Origin: Mailhella sp.
GTDB taxonomy: Bacteria; Desulfobacterota; Desulfovibrionia; Desulfovibrionales; Desulfovibrionaceae
DNA: 7,225 nucleotides
Direction: 5' to 3'
NCBI GenBank assembly: GCA_017940105.1
Contig: JAGAZG010000102.1
Location: 1 to 7,225 of the forward strand
Below the pieces are notes generated by a model that worked only from the letters and a program-made list of their open reading frames with translations, was not told the origin of the DNA and ran no database searches. The position numbers and the translations under genes are program-made. Each line of letters starts with the position of its first letter. The first letter of the stretch is position 1. This document shows positions 1-5,708 of this stretch, in pieces.

Positions 1-721
1 CGTCGGGCAGGTCGAGCGGGGCAGAGCTTTTGACCAGTTCTATGCCGAGTTCGCTGGCCGCGCTTTCTATTTCATCCATGGCGGCAGTATTGCGGCCTTC
101 CGGGGTGTCTTCAAAGGGCACGCCAAGCTTTTTAAAATGAAAAATTTCATGGAACAGAGAAATCTGCCTTTTGAAACGTCCGGGTTCTACCTGGGCATGG
201 ACGTTGTCTTTGCCGGAATCGCTTGCCGATTGCACAATGCCAGCGCTCACGGCATCGGTTACGCTCATGGAAAATACGGGTATTCCAAGATCTTCCTGCG
301 TCATATCCAGGCCGCTCCATGTGCCCATGGCAATGATCAGGTCAACGTCTTTTCTCTTTTTTACCCTTTCAATGATGACTTTTTTAATAATTTTCCTGAT
401 TTCTCCATCCCACTCCGCGCTGTAAAAACCGTCGCGGAGAAATTTGATTCGCCCTTTTGCATGTTCTTCAAGCCACAGCCACATGCCATAAGCGCTTTCT
501 GTATCCTTAGGGATTTCTACCTGCCCGTTGTCAATAATGCCGAGCTTCTGCAATCCACGGGCAGTATAAGCCAGTGTTTTCTGATAATTGCTGAATGATC
601 CGCCCTCTACGTAAAGAACTCTCCATATTTTCTCCTTTTCCGCACTTTGGGCGGAAAAGGAGAAAAGGAGCATGAAAAGCGGAATCAGGAAGAGCTGCAA
701 AAATATTTTGCCGGAGCGCAT
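1..721 (-). CDS. ABC-type periplasmic substrate-binding protein (PF04392/TrpX-like), 3' end beyond the window
   Basis: 240 codons are visible and the frame is open to the left edge, so the C-terminal part is missing. Residues 1-27 form an Sec signal peptide: a basic start (MRSGK), a hydrophobic core at about 6-20, and a likely signal peptidase I site after AQSA. There is no lipobox cysteine, so a soluble periplasmic protein is expected. The mature part starts with a beta strand (WRVLYVEGG, 33-41). It continues with DLIIAMGT (127-134), the IPVFSMSVTDAVSAGIV segment (147-163), and KKLGVPFEDTPEGRN (197-211), which match the order of elements in the PF04392 family. Family members bind small ligands, in TrpX-type cases aromatic amino acids; the ligand here cannot be told. 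The ATG at 721 lies one base after the SpoA gene's stop, with AGAGG about 9 bases upstream, so translation is probably coupled. No permease or ATPase gene is visible. An inverted repeat spans codons 19-32. Confidence 0.85.
   Translation of the reverse strand, partial: MRSGKIFLQLFLIPLFMLLFSFSAQSAEKEKIWRVLYVEGGSFSNYQKTLAYTARGLQKLGIIDNGQVEIPKDTESAYGMWLWLEEHAKGRIKFLRDGFYSAEWDGEIRKIIKKVIIERVKKRKDVDLIIAMGTWSGLDMTQEDLGIPVFSMSVTDAVSAGIVQSASDSGKDNVHAQVEPGRFKRQISLFHEIFHFKKLGVPFEDTPEGRNTAAMDEIESAASELGIELVKSSAPLDLPD
628..666. repeat. perfect 16-bp inverted repeat inside the signal-peptide coding region
   Basis: The arms are TTTTCTCCTTTTCCGC (628-643) and GCGGAAAAGGAGAAAA (651-666), separated by the 7-base loop ACTTTGG. 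All 16 pairs match. In the binding-protein gene it covers codons 19-32, from the end of the hydrophobic core through the cleavage site into the mature N-terminus. In mRNA it would form a stable stem about 55 nt after the start codon. No U-run follows on the coding strand, so it is not a normal terminator. Confidence 0.9.
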
Positions 722-722
722 G

Positions 723-947
723 CTAAGAAACCTCTGTTACTTGAACGCCAAGGGTTCCGTTGATATCGACTATTTTACCGCGGGCAAGGCGGGTTCCGTT
801 AATTTTAATGTCCACGGGCGATTCACCTCTGTGAAGGGAAAAAGAATATCCTTCTGTCAAGGCGTTCAGCTTCGCAATGGTGATATCGCGTTGCCCGAGT
901 TCAAAATCGAGCTCCATTTTCAAGTAGTCATTGTCTGTAACATCCAT
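723..947 (-). CDS. stand-alone SpoA-domain protein, SctQ C-terminus/FliN-like
   Basis: The 74 aa product (start ATG at 947) is almost entirely one SpoA (FliN/YscQ C-terminal, PF01052) domain. KMELDFELGQRDITIAKLNAL (about 10-30) matches the first strand and helix, VDIKINGTRLARGKIVDING (45-64) the central strands, and LGVQVTEV (66-73) the closing strand. The ending resembles the SctQ family of type III secretion cytoplasmic rings more than flagellar FliN. SctQ proteins normally run to about 300 aa with two SpoA domains, and many also make a short C-terminal isoform from an internal start; this gene encodes something of that size. The frame stays open to a TTG at 1013 (96 aa), but that start has no Shine-Dalgarno and the extra residues lie outside the domain. 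The 947 ATG has only a weak GGA upstream. No other secretion gene is visible, so its role in an injectisome is unproven. The stop is 1 bp from the next start. Confidence 0.7.
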   Translation of the reverse strand: MDVTDNDYLKMELDFELGQRDITIAKLNALTEGYSFSLHRGESPVDIKINGTRLARGKIVDINGTLGVQVTEVS

Positions 948-1030
948 GATGCATTTTCCATAAACATTGCACCGCTGCCGTGCGATGCTTGCCTGAGCCT
1001 GACCAGTGGGCAAAGACAGGCATTGGGCTT

Positions 1031-1058
1031 TTCATATGGTTATGAACATTCAGGTCAA
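1031..1058 (-). promoter_or_regulatory. possible promoter for the SpoA and binding-protein genes
   Basis: On the minus strand TTGACC (1053-1058) is followed after 16 bases by TATGAA (1031-1036), 5/6 and 4/6 matches to the sigma-70 -35 and -10 boxes. A transcript would begin near 1024, giving a leader of about 77 nt to the ATG at 947. It sits in the 155-bp gap after the zinc-ribbon gene. It is a match by eye and could be chance. Confidence 0.35.
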
Positions 1059-1102
1059 ATGCCTGAGCTCCTCCATGGACAGGCGCCAGGGCAGCTTGCA
1101 GA

Positions 1103-1327
1103 TCAGCCGTCTGCGGCAGCAGCCCTGCCGTTCATGAGAACAGTTTGAATGTACTGCACTGTCTGCCTGTCGACGGGAGCGATATGAAAGCTGTTTTTGC
1201 ATGCTCCGCATGTTACGGTTGCAGGATCAAGCGGAGAAGCAAGCATGGCTTCATAGTGGCAGAAAGGGCATTCGTACATGAATACCAGAGCCATTTTTCC
1301 TGGTTTTACTACCCCTTTGTAGAGCAT
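1103..1327 (-). CDS. small zinc-ribbon protein, conserved hypothetical
   Basis: This 74 aa soluble protein has two CxxC knuckles, CPFC (20-23) and CGAC (40-43), 16 residues apart, which is the spacing of a one-zinc ribbon. After the ribbon come a hydrophobic stretch (FHIAPVDRQTVQYIQ) and a basic, alanine-rich tail. No enzyme motif is present, so only structural zinc binding can be claimed; nucleic-acid or protein binding is possible. The ATG at 1327 has GGAGG five bases upstream and starts 12 bp after the gpmI stop. An alternative ATG at 1294 (AGGA four bases upstream) gives a 63 aa protein starting MALVFMYECPFC, which looks like a natural family start; I cannot decide between them. It is the third gene of the rsfS-gpmI block and is probably co-transcribed with it. 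Confidence 0.75.
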   Translation of the reverse strand: MLYKGVVKPGKMALVFMYECPFCHYEAMLASPLDPATVTCGACKNSFHIAPVDRQTVQYIQTVLMNGRAAAADG

Positions 1328-1339
1328 GGCTGCCTCCGT

Positions 1340-2863
1340 TCAGGCAAGCAGGTTGGTACCGGTCATCTCCTGGGGGACAGGCATGCCCCACAGGGCCAGA
1401 ATCGTGGGCATGATGTCACCAAGTTTGCCGTTTTTGAGAGGAACAGGGGTGCCATTGTCCAAAATGATGAAGGGGGTTTGGTTCATGGTGTGGGCGGTAT
1501 GCGGATTGCCGTTTTCATCCTTCATTTTTTCAACATTGCCGTGATCCGCCGTAACGCAGAGGATTCCGCCGCTGGCGGAAACGGCTTTCATGATTCTGGC
1601 AACGCACTCATCCACCGTTTCGCATGCGCGTATTGCTGCCTCCATGTTTCCCGTGTGGCCAACCATGTCCGGATTGGCAAGGTTGCAGACAACAAAGTCG
1701 TATGTTCCAGCGTTCCAGGCGGATATGAGCTTGTCCGTTACTTCGAGTGCGCTCATTTCAGGCTTCAGGTCATATGTCGGCACATCTCTGGGCGATTCGA
1801 CGAGGATCCTGTCTTCGCCTTGAAACGCCTGTTCCCTGCCGCCGTTGAAAAAATAGGTGACATGGGCGTATTTTTCTGTTTCTGCAATGCGCAGCTGGCG
1901 CTTGCCCAAAGAAGAAAGCAGTTCTCCTATGGTGTTTTTCAGGTTGTCCTTGCAGAAGGCGACTGGCACGTCCAGGCTGGAATCGTACGAGGTCATGGTC
2001 ACTATGCCCGCAAGTTCAGGCCGCCTGCCTCTGTCAAAGCCGCCGAAATCTTCATCGGCAAGGGCGTGGACAAGCTCTCTGCCTCTGTCAGCACGAAAGT
2101 TGATGCACAAAACGCCGTCGCCGTCACGCATGACGGAGTCCCGAGGATCCAGCAGTATTCTCGGCTTGACGAATTCATCCGTTTCTCCGTTTGCATAGGC
2201 CTGGTTCAGCTCAGCGCAGGGGTCGATAGCCGCAGCGCCTTTTCCATGCACCAGGGCATCCCAGGCAACCTGAACCCGGTCCCAGCGCTTGTCCCTGTCC
2301 ATGGCGTAAAACCTGCCCATCATGTCGGCAAGCAAGCCGCCTGTTGCTTCCAGCATTTTTTGCAGCTGCGCAACATACTGCACGGCAGAACACGGCGGCG
2401 TATCCCTGCCGTCAAGAAACGCGTGCACAAGGGCTGTTATGCCATGCTCATGGGCCATGGCAAGCAATGCTTGCAGATGATTGATGTGGCTGTGTACGCC
2501 CCCGTCCGACAAAAGTCCGCAAAAATGTATCCTGCCGCCTTTTTGCCTGACCTTGTCAAATAAGGCCAGGATAGCCTGGTTGCGGAAAAGTTCGCCGTTT
2601 TCTATGGATATGTCTATGCGCGTCATATCCTGATAGACTACGCGGCCTGCTCCAATGTTTAAATGGCCGACTTCAGAGTTGCCGATAAAGCCGGCTGGCA
2701 GTCCGACAGCACGGCCGGAAGCGTCAAGCCGCCCCATTTGCGAAAGCGCAAGAAGAGAGTCCAGATGCGGCGTTTGGGCAAGCGAAGCAGCGTTGGCATT
2801 GCTTGCAGGAGCAAGCCCGTATCCGTCAAGTATGAGAAACAGCGTGGGTTTAAAGGCATGCAT
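1340..2863 (-). CDS. gpmI: 2,3-bisphosphoglycerate-independent phosphoglycerate mutase
   Basis: The enzyme interconverts 3- and 2-phosphoglycerate in glycolysis and gluconeogenesis, using two Mn2+ and a phosphoserine intermediate in the cytosol. At 507 aa it has the usual full length. Alkaline-phosphatase-fold segments flank an inserted transferase domain (about 77-305). Visible catalytic residues are D13 (LDGYG), nucleophile S63 (GNSEVGHLN), H124 (GGVHSH), D154 (DGRDT), R184, R257 and R260 (NFRADRGRE), K331 (EKYAH), D399 and H403 (NPDMVGH), D440 and H441 (ADHGN), and H458 (TAHT). All expected metal and substrate ligands are present, so it should be active. The ATG at 2863 has AGGA six bases upstream. 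It begins 50 bp after the rsfS stop and ends 12 bp before the zinc-ribbon start, which indicates one operon. No terminator is visible on either side. Confidence 0.97.
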   Translation of the reverse strand: MHAFKPTLFLILDGYGLAPASNANAASLAQTPHLDSLLALSQMGRLDASGRAVGLPAGFIGNSEVGHLNIGAGRVVYQDMTRIDISIENGELFRNQAILALFDKVRQKGGRIHFCGLLSDGGVHSHINHLQALLAMAHEHGITALVHAFLDGRDTPPCSAVQYVAQLQKMLEATGGLLADMMGRFYAMDRDKRWDRVQVAWDALVHGKGAAAIDPCAELNQAYANGETDEFVKPRILLDPRDSVMRDGDGVLCINFRADRGRELVHALADEDFGGFDRGRRPELAGIVTMTSYDSSLDVPVAFCKDNLKNTIGELLSSLGKRQLRIAETEKYAHVTYFFNGGREQAFQGEDRILVESPRDVPTYDLKPEMSALEVTDKLISAWNAGTYDFVVCNLANPDMVGHTGNMEAAIRACETVDECVARIMKAVSASGGILCVTADHGNVEKMKDENGNPHTAHTMNQTPFIILDNGTPVPLKNGKLGDIMPTILALWGMPVPQEMTGTNLLA

Positions 2864-2913
2864 AGCTCATCCTGCGCCGGCGCATGAAAAAGAAAAACCG
2901 GCGTTGTCCCGTG

Positions 2914-3306
2914 TTATTGAAAATCCGCTGGAGCGGAACCTGCAATGCTTAATGGCGCAGCATCGTTCAAGAGCGCTTCAAGTTTATACCGTTCCCGTGA
3001 CGGTCCCAGAAAAATATGGAGAATGATGTCGTTCATGTCGACCAGAATCCAGTCTCCTTCCTGATAGCCTTCCGTATGGAGATATTCAAAATTATTGGCC
3101 TTGCAGGCTTCAACGGCAGCATCGGCCAGGCTGCGGGCATGGCGGGCGGAAGATGCCGTGCAGATGATGACGACCTCGGCAAGAGGATCGCCCTGCGGCA
3201 GGGAAAAGGCTGACAGGTCGTGCGCCTTGTGATCTTCAAGCGAGGCAATAAGGCTTTCGGCTTTTTGGGCGGCAGGCTGCTGGGAGAATTTTTTTTCTTT
3301 TGGCAT
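2914..3306 (-). CDS. rsfS: ribosome silencing factor RsfS (Iojap/DUF143 family)
   Basis: RsfS binds ribosomal protein L14 on the 50S subunit and blocks subunit joining when nutrients are short. The 130 aa product has the family pattern: a lead helix (AESLIASLEDHKAHDL, 17-32), the strand VVIICTASSARHARSLADA (about 45-63), the YQEGDWILVDMNDIILHIF core (82-100) and RERYKLEALL (about 104-113). A charged N-terminal tail and a short C-terminal tail fall outside the domain. I chose the ATG at 3306 because AGAGG lies five bases upstream; a GTG two codons earlier overlaps that Shine-Dalgarno and is unlikely. It is the first gene of the minus-strand block, diverging from the PHP-type gene. In many bacteria rsfS sits beside nadD; here its partner is gpmI. 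Confidence 0.95.
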   Translation of the reverse strand: MPKEKKFSQQPAAQKAESLIASLEDHKAHDLSAFSLPQGDPLAEVVIICTASSARHARSLADAAVEACKANNFEYLHTEGYQEGDWILVDMNDIILHIFLGPSRERYKLEALLNDAAPLSIAGSAPADFQ

Positions 3307-3315
3307 GGACACCTC

Positions 3316-3344
3316 TTGGATTCTGTCTGAACTAGGACTATCTT
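3316..3344 (+). promoter_or_regulatory. candidate promoter of the PHP-type gene
   Basis: TTGGAT (3316-3321) and TATCTT (3339-3344) are separated by 17 bases, with 3/6 and 4/6 matches. Transcription would begin near 3351, downstream of the ATG at 3345, which favours the internal ATG at 3420 as the true start. Confidence 0.35.
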
Positions 3345-3368
3345 ATGACATCTTGGACGCAAGCGCAA
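3340..3368 (-). promoter_or_regulatory. candidate promoter of the rsfS-gpmI operon
   Basis: On the minus strand TTGCGC (3363-3368) and TAAGAT (3340-3345) are 17 bases apart, with 3/6 and 4/6 matches to sigma-70 boxes. The start would be near 3333, about 27 nt before the rsfS ATG. Its -10 lies over the -10 of the opposite-strand candidate, so both would compete for polymerase. Confidence 0.4.
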
Positions 3369-3419
3369 TCGTTATGCCTCACGTTCATGCTGATAACGCC
3401 TCAGGATCAGGGTGCGAAG

Positions 3420-4103
3420 ATGTTTGATACACATGTCATGGTAAGGCCGGATATGCACGGCGGGCACTGCTTTGGCATAAGCGCCGCGCTGCATGCCCTG
3501 GAAGCGGCAGGCATAAGCCATGCTGGCCTCATAGCTGCCTGCACAGATATGAATTTTGCCTTTTTAGGGGAATTTTGCCGGCAGGTCCGCCAGATAAGCC
3601 TGTATACAAGGGTGACAGCCTGGGCTGGGGTTGAACTGCTCAACATCCCTCCCGCCTTGATCAGGCCTGCAGTCGCGGAGTCGAGAAACTGCGGGGCGCA
3701 GATTGTGCTTGTCCATGGAGAAAGCATAATGGACGCGGTGGAGAAGGGCACTAATTTTGCCGCGATCGATGCCGGAGTTGATATCCTTGCCTGTCCGGGG
3801 ATGCTGGATCAGGCCGCTGCAGATCTTGCCGCAGAACGCCACGTCTTTGTCGAACTGTCCGGTTCTCCGCGCCATGCGTTTGCCAATGCCAGAACGATTG
3901 CCATGTGCATCTCCAGCCAGGTTGCCATTGTATGCGGCAGCGGGGCTTCGCGCGCCGAAGAACTGCACAGTCCTGAACTGTGGAGTAAAATTATGGAAGG
4001 CGCGGACGTTTCGCTTGATGGCAGCCATCCTGTCCTGAATGCCGTCAGACTTGGCGAAAAAATACTCATGCAGAGGCTGCAGCGCTCTGAACAAAAAAAT
4101 TAA
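3420..4103 (+). CDS. PHP-superfamily protein with degenerate metal site (predicted pseudoenzyme)
   Basis: From ATG 3420 the product is 227 aa, cytosolic, with no signal or membrane segment. It follows the layout of the 'histidinol-phosphatase/PHP domain' family: an MFDTH start, GVEL (70-73) then PP, VHGES (98-102), GTNFAAIDAGVDILA (110-124), a PG turn (126-127), and a GH-like region at 151-152. From memory, active relatives have HxH, TDH, THxPP, HPG and DAH motifs. Here these read HxM (5-7), TDM (42-44), LNIPP (74-78), CPG (125-127) and GAS (175-177). H5, E72, H99 and E101 remain. So the fold is probably kept and the hydrolase centre probably lost. The reading frame is intact, so this is not simple decay. 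An ATG at 3345 (252 aa, AGGA seven bases upstream) is possible. I prefer 3420, which has AGGG seven bases upstream, matches the family start and leaves room for promoters. The tRNA-Thr gene follows 66 bp downstream. Confidence 0.75.
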   Translation: MFDTHVMVRPDMHGGHCFGISAALHALEAAGISHAGLIAACTDMNFAFLGEFCRQVRQISLYTRVTAWAGVELLNIPPALIRPAVAESRNCGAQIVLVHGESIMDAVEKGTNFAAIDAGVDILACPGMLDQAAADLAAERHVFVELSGSPRHAFANARTIAMCISSQVAIVCGSGASRAEELHSPELWSKIMEGADVSLDGSHPVLNAVRLGEKILMQRLQRSEQKN

Positions 4104-4122
4104 AAATTTTTTATGCTAACCC

Positions 4123-4151
4123 TTGACGTGCTGTCCTGCTTCATATAGAAC
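4123..4151 (+). promoter_or_regulatory. sigma-70-type promoter of the tRNA operon
   Basis: TTGACG (4123-4128, 5/6) and TAGAAC (4146-4151, 4/6) are exactly 17 bases apart. The expected start near 4158 leaves about 12 nt before the mature 5' end of tRNA-Thr. An AT-rich A-run/T-run stretch (4092-4113) just before it could act as an upstream element or as a weak end for the PHP-type gene. Confidence 0.75.
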
Positions 4152-4169
4152 TCTCTTCGCAGTTGAAAT

Positions 4170-4245
<76 letters not shown>

Positions 4246-4258
4246 TTAACGCATGTAC

Positions 4259-4335
4259 CGGGATGTAGCGCAGTCTGGGAGCGCACTTGAATGGGGTTCA
4301 AGGGGTCGCTAGTTCAAATCTAGTCATCCCGACCA
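4259..4335 (+). tRNA. tRNA-Pro (anticodon GGG)
   Basis: A complete 77-nt cloverleaf lying 13 bp after tRNA-Thr. The acceptor arm CGGGATG (4259-4265) pairs with CATCCCG, then discriminator A and encoded CCA (4333-4335). The C1-G72 pair is typical of proline tRNAs. The anticodon arm CTTGA-ATGGGGT-TCAAG places GGG at 4293-4295, with G37 next to it as expected for Pro. The T-arm is GCTAG-TTCAAAT-CTAGT with one G-T wobble. It shares the promoter upstream of tRNA-Thr and the terminator just downstream. Confidence 0.97.
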
Positions 4336-4342
4336 GCAAATT

Positions 4343-4372
4343 AAGGGACTTACTGATGTAAGTCCCTTTTTT
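4343..4372 (+). terminator. intrinsic terminator of the tRNA operon
   Basis: An 11-bp perfect stem, AAGGGACTTAC (4343-4353) with GTAAGTCCCTT (4358-4368), closed by the tetraloop TGAT and followed by T to 4372 (six T in a row from 4367). It begins eight bases after the tRNA-Pro CCA end. On the minus strand the tail is AT-rich (TTAATTTG) and could give weaker termination for the sulfotransferase gene. Confidence 0.93.
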
Positions 4373-4421
4373 GCGGTTCGTGCAGTTCAACCGGCATTGC
4401 CGGCGGGACTGCACTGCCGCA
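4372..4421. repeat. composite inverted repeat at the 3' end of the sulfotransferase gene
   Basis: Three nested paired segments are visible. GCGG (4373-4376) pairs with CCGC (4417-4420), GTGCAGT (4380-4386) with ACTGCAC (4408-4414), and CCGGC (4391-4395) with GCCGG (4399-4403). They are separated by small internal loops and close on ATT. The element fills the space between the tRNA terminator and the minus-strand stop codon at 4422-4424. It has no U-tail on the minus strand, so it is better seen as a 3'-end mRNA structure or decayed terminator than as a normal intrinsic terminator. Confidence 0.6.
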
Positions 4422-5612
4422 TTAATGTATCGGATCGCCGTCTGGCTGAGGCAGTCCGGCGAACTGCGGGCAGAAATCCCTGCCGTATCTGAAGCAGCGG
4501 AACACGGGCCAGGGCGAGGCTGTTGCATCCGGTTCAGGCCGCCAGTATTCCCAGACGACTTCATGGTCCGGAGTGACCTCGTAAAAATGGCTGTTCCCGC
4601 CTTCGCAGATCACGGTATTGCCGTTTGGCTGTCTTCTTGCGCCAGAAATGAATGTTGAGAAGGGTATCCTCCCGTTGACATATCCCTTCTGAGGCGTGGA
4701 CTTCCAAACGATTTCTCCGGAGCTGACATTCACTTCCAGCGCCCTGGACATATATTTGTACATTCCGTTGTCATAGCATAGCATATTTCCGGCTCCGGGC
4801 AGGCCATCGGGTATGATATGCGCGTCATGTGGGCCGCCCAGCGTGTTGTCGTCAGTCTTAAGCTGTATGCCGTCGGCATCTGCATAGGACGGGGAGCCCC
4901 ATTTCCAGACAATATCGCCAGTCTTTCTGTCAACCTTGATCACAGCGTCAAGATGCCGGCAGCTTGAAATTATGCTCCCGTCAGGACATACCCAGAGGTC
5001 GTTAATATGGCTCCATTCTTCGCGCGTATGGATGCATCCGATGATATCCCTGTCGTAATCCAGATGATCTTTGGCATGCCATTCCCATACGACGTTGCCT
5101 GACGTCGTTATCTCCCTGTATATGTCGCTCCACATGGAACCGTCGGCATGCTCCGTGCCCTTGATGCCTCCGCGCACTTTGCGGATAGTATCGGCGTCAA
5201 GAAGCTCCCATGCAAGGTACATGTAATTGCCGTTCGGCAGTTTTTTAAAGTCATGGTGGAAAGAGAGATCCTTATGCTGGAACACGATATTGCCGTCCCA
5301 GTCAAGCTCAGCCAGAATTCCCATGGTACCGCCCATTCCATGGGGAGGAAGGCCTGGACGCATGGGGAATGTTTCTGTTGTTCTCATTCCGGCAAGCAGA
5401 TGCCCATCCGGCAGAAGGTATGAATAAAATGTTGGAAAGGGGAGATCCCATTCATGGACGATTTCTCCGCGCATGGTCATTAAATAACTGTGCCCGTGCG
5501 TTTGCCAGGCAAAATCAGCCCCGCTCATGGCCGTGGCCAGCGGTGACCAGAGCGTATATCCGTTATAGCACTTGCCCGGGTCGTAATACGTCGTGCCTTT
5601 TTGAAATTTCAT
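4422..5612 (-). CDS. arylsulfate sulfotransferase (ASST) family protein, no signal peptide
   Basis: ASST enzymes move sulfate from one phenolic ester to another phenol without PAPS, through a sulfo-histidine. This 396 aa protein shows blade-like repeats of the form G-x-I/V-V-x-E/K-W at about 49-56, 107-112, 172-178, 232-238, 299-303 and 350-355, suggesting a six-bladed propeller. Conserved ASST motifs are WSHINDLW (200-207), SSCRHLDAVIKVDR (216-229) with GDIVWKWG, the PHDAH motif (261-265), CYDNG (279-283), and SRALEV (289-294). By analogy H202, H262 and R290 are candidate active-site residues; the sulfate acceptor is uncertain, perhaps H342. Classical periplasmic ASSTs are near 600 aa with a signal peptide and a DsbL/DsbI pair. 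This one has neither, so it is probably cytosolic. The ATG at 5612 has GAGG four bases upstream; an earlier TTG would overlap it. It lies 74 bp after the HxlR gene on the same strand. Confidence 0.88.
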   Translation of the reverse strand: MKFQKGTTYYDPGKCYNGYTLWSPLATAMSGADFAWQTHGHSYLMTMRGEIVHEWDLPFPTFYSYLLPDGHLLAGMRTTETFPMRPGLPPHGMGGTMGILAELDWDGNIVFQHKDLSFHHDFKKLPNGNYMYLAWELLDADTIRKVRGGIKGTEHADGSMWSDIYREITTSGNVVWEWHAKDHLDYDRDIIGCIHTREEWSHINDLWVCPDGSIISSCRHLDAVIKVDRKTGDIVWKWGSPSYADADGIQLKTDDNTLGGPHDAHIIPDGLPGAGNMLCYDNGMYKYMSRALEVNVSSGEIVWKSTPQKGYVNGRIPFSTFISGARRQPNGNTVICEGGNSHFYEVTPDHEVVWEYWRPEPDATASPWPVFRCFRYGRDFCPQFAGLPQPDGDPIH

Positions 5613-5674
5613 GCTTCCTCGCAAGGTTATCTGTTAATAGAATAAAGCCGTGCATGCCTAATGATTTATAATCA

Positions 5675-5708
5675 GGGCAATGCATCTCATGGCCTGTTGT
5701 CATTGCCC
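5675..5708. repeat. 8-bp inverted repeat over the end of the HxlR gene
   Basis: GGGCAATG (5675-5682) and CATTGCCC (5701-5708) pair perfectly around an 18-base loop that contains the HxlR stop codon (5687-5689). Immediately beyond it on the sulfotransferase side is TGATT-TAT-AATCA (5662-5674). These could be a weak mRNA hairpin and an operator-like site between the regulator and the sulfotransferase gene. The function is not shown. Confidence 0.4.

Noticed and set aside
137..598. 153-codon plus-strand open frame
   Set aside because: It lies antisense to the binding-protein gene, whose minus-strand translation has a signal peptide and family motifs; the plus-strand product shows no domain.
628..666. 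intrinsic terminator within the binding-protein gene
   Set aside because: The stem is strong, but no T-run follows on the coding strand and the reading frame continues through it with family motifs on the far side.
1145..2563. 472-codon plus-strand open frame opposite gpmI
   Set aside because: It is a shadow of gpmI. The minus-strand frame carries every catalytic motif, and the plus-strand product is a Cys/His-rich sequence without recognisable structure.
4092..4113. terminator for the PHP-type gene
   Set aside because: It is only an A-run/T-run with weak A-T pairing and no GC stem, so it was noted in the tRNA promoter entry and not called.
4259..4335. tRNA-Pro 3' end as an integration (att) site
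   Set aside because: No integrase gene and no second copy of the tRNA 3' end is present in the window.
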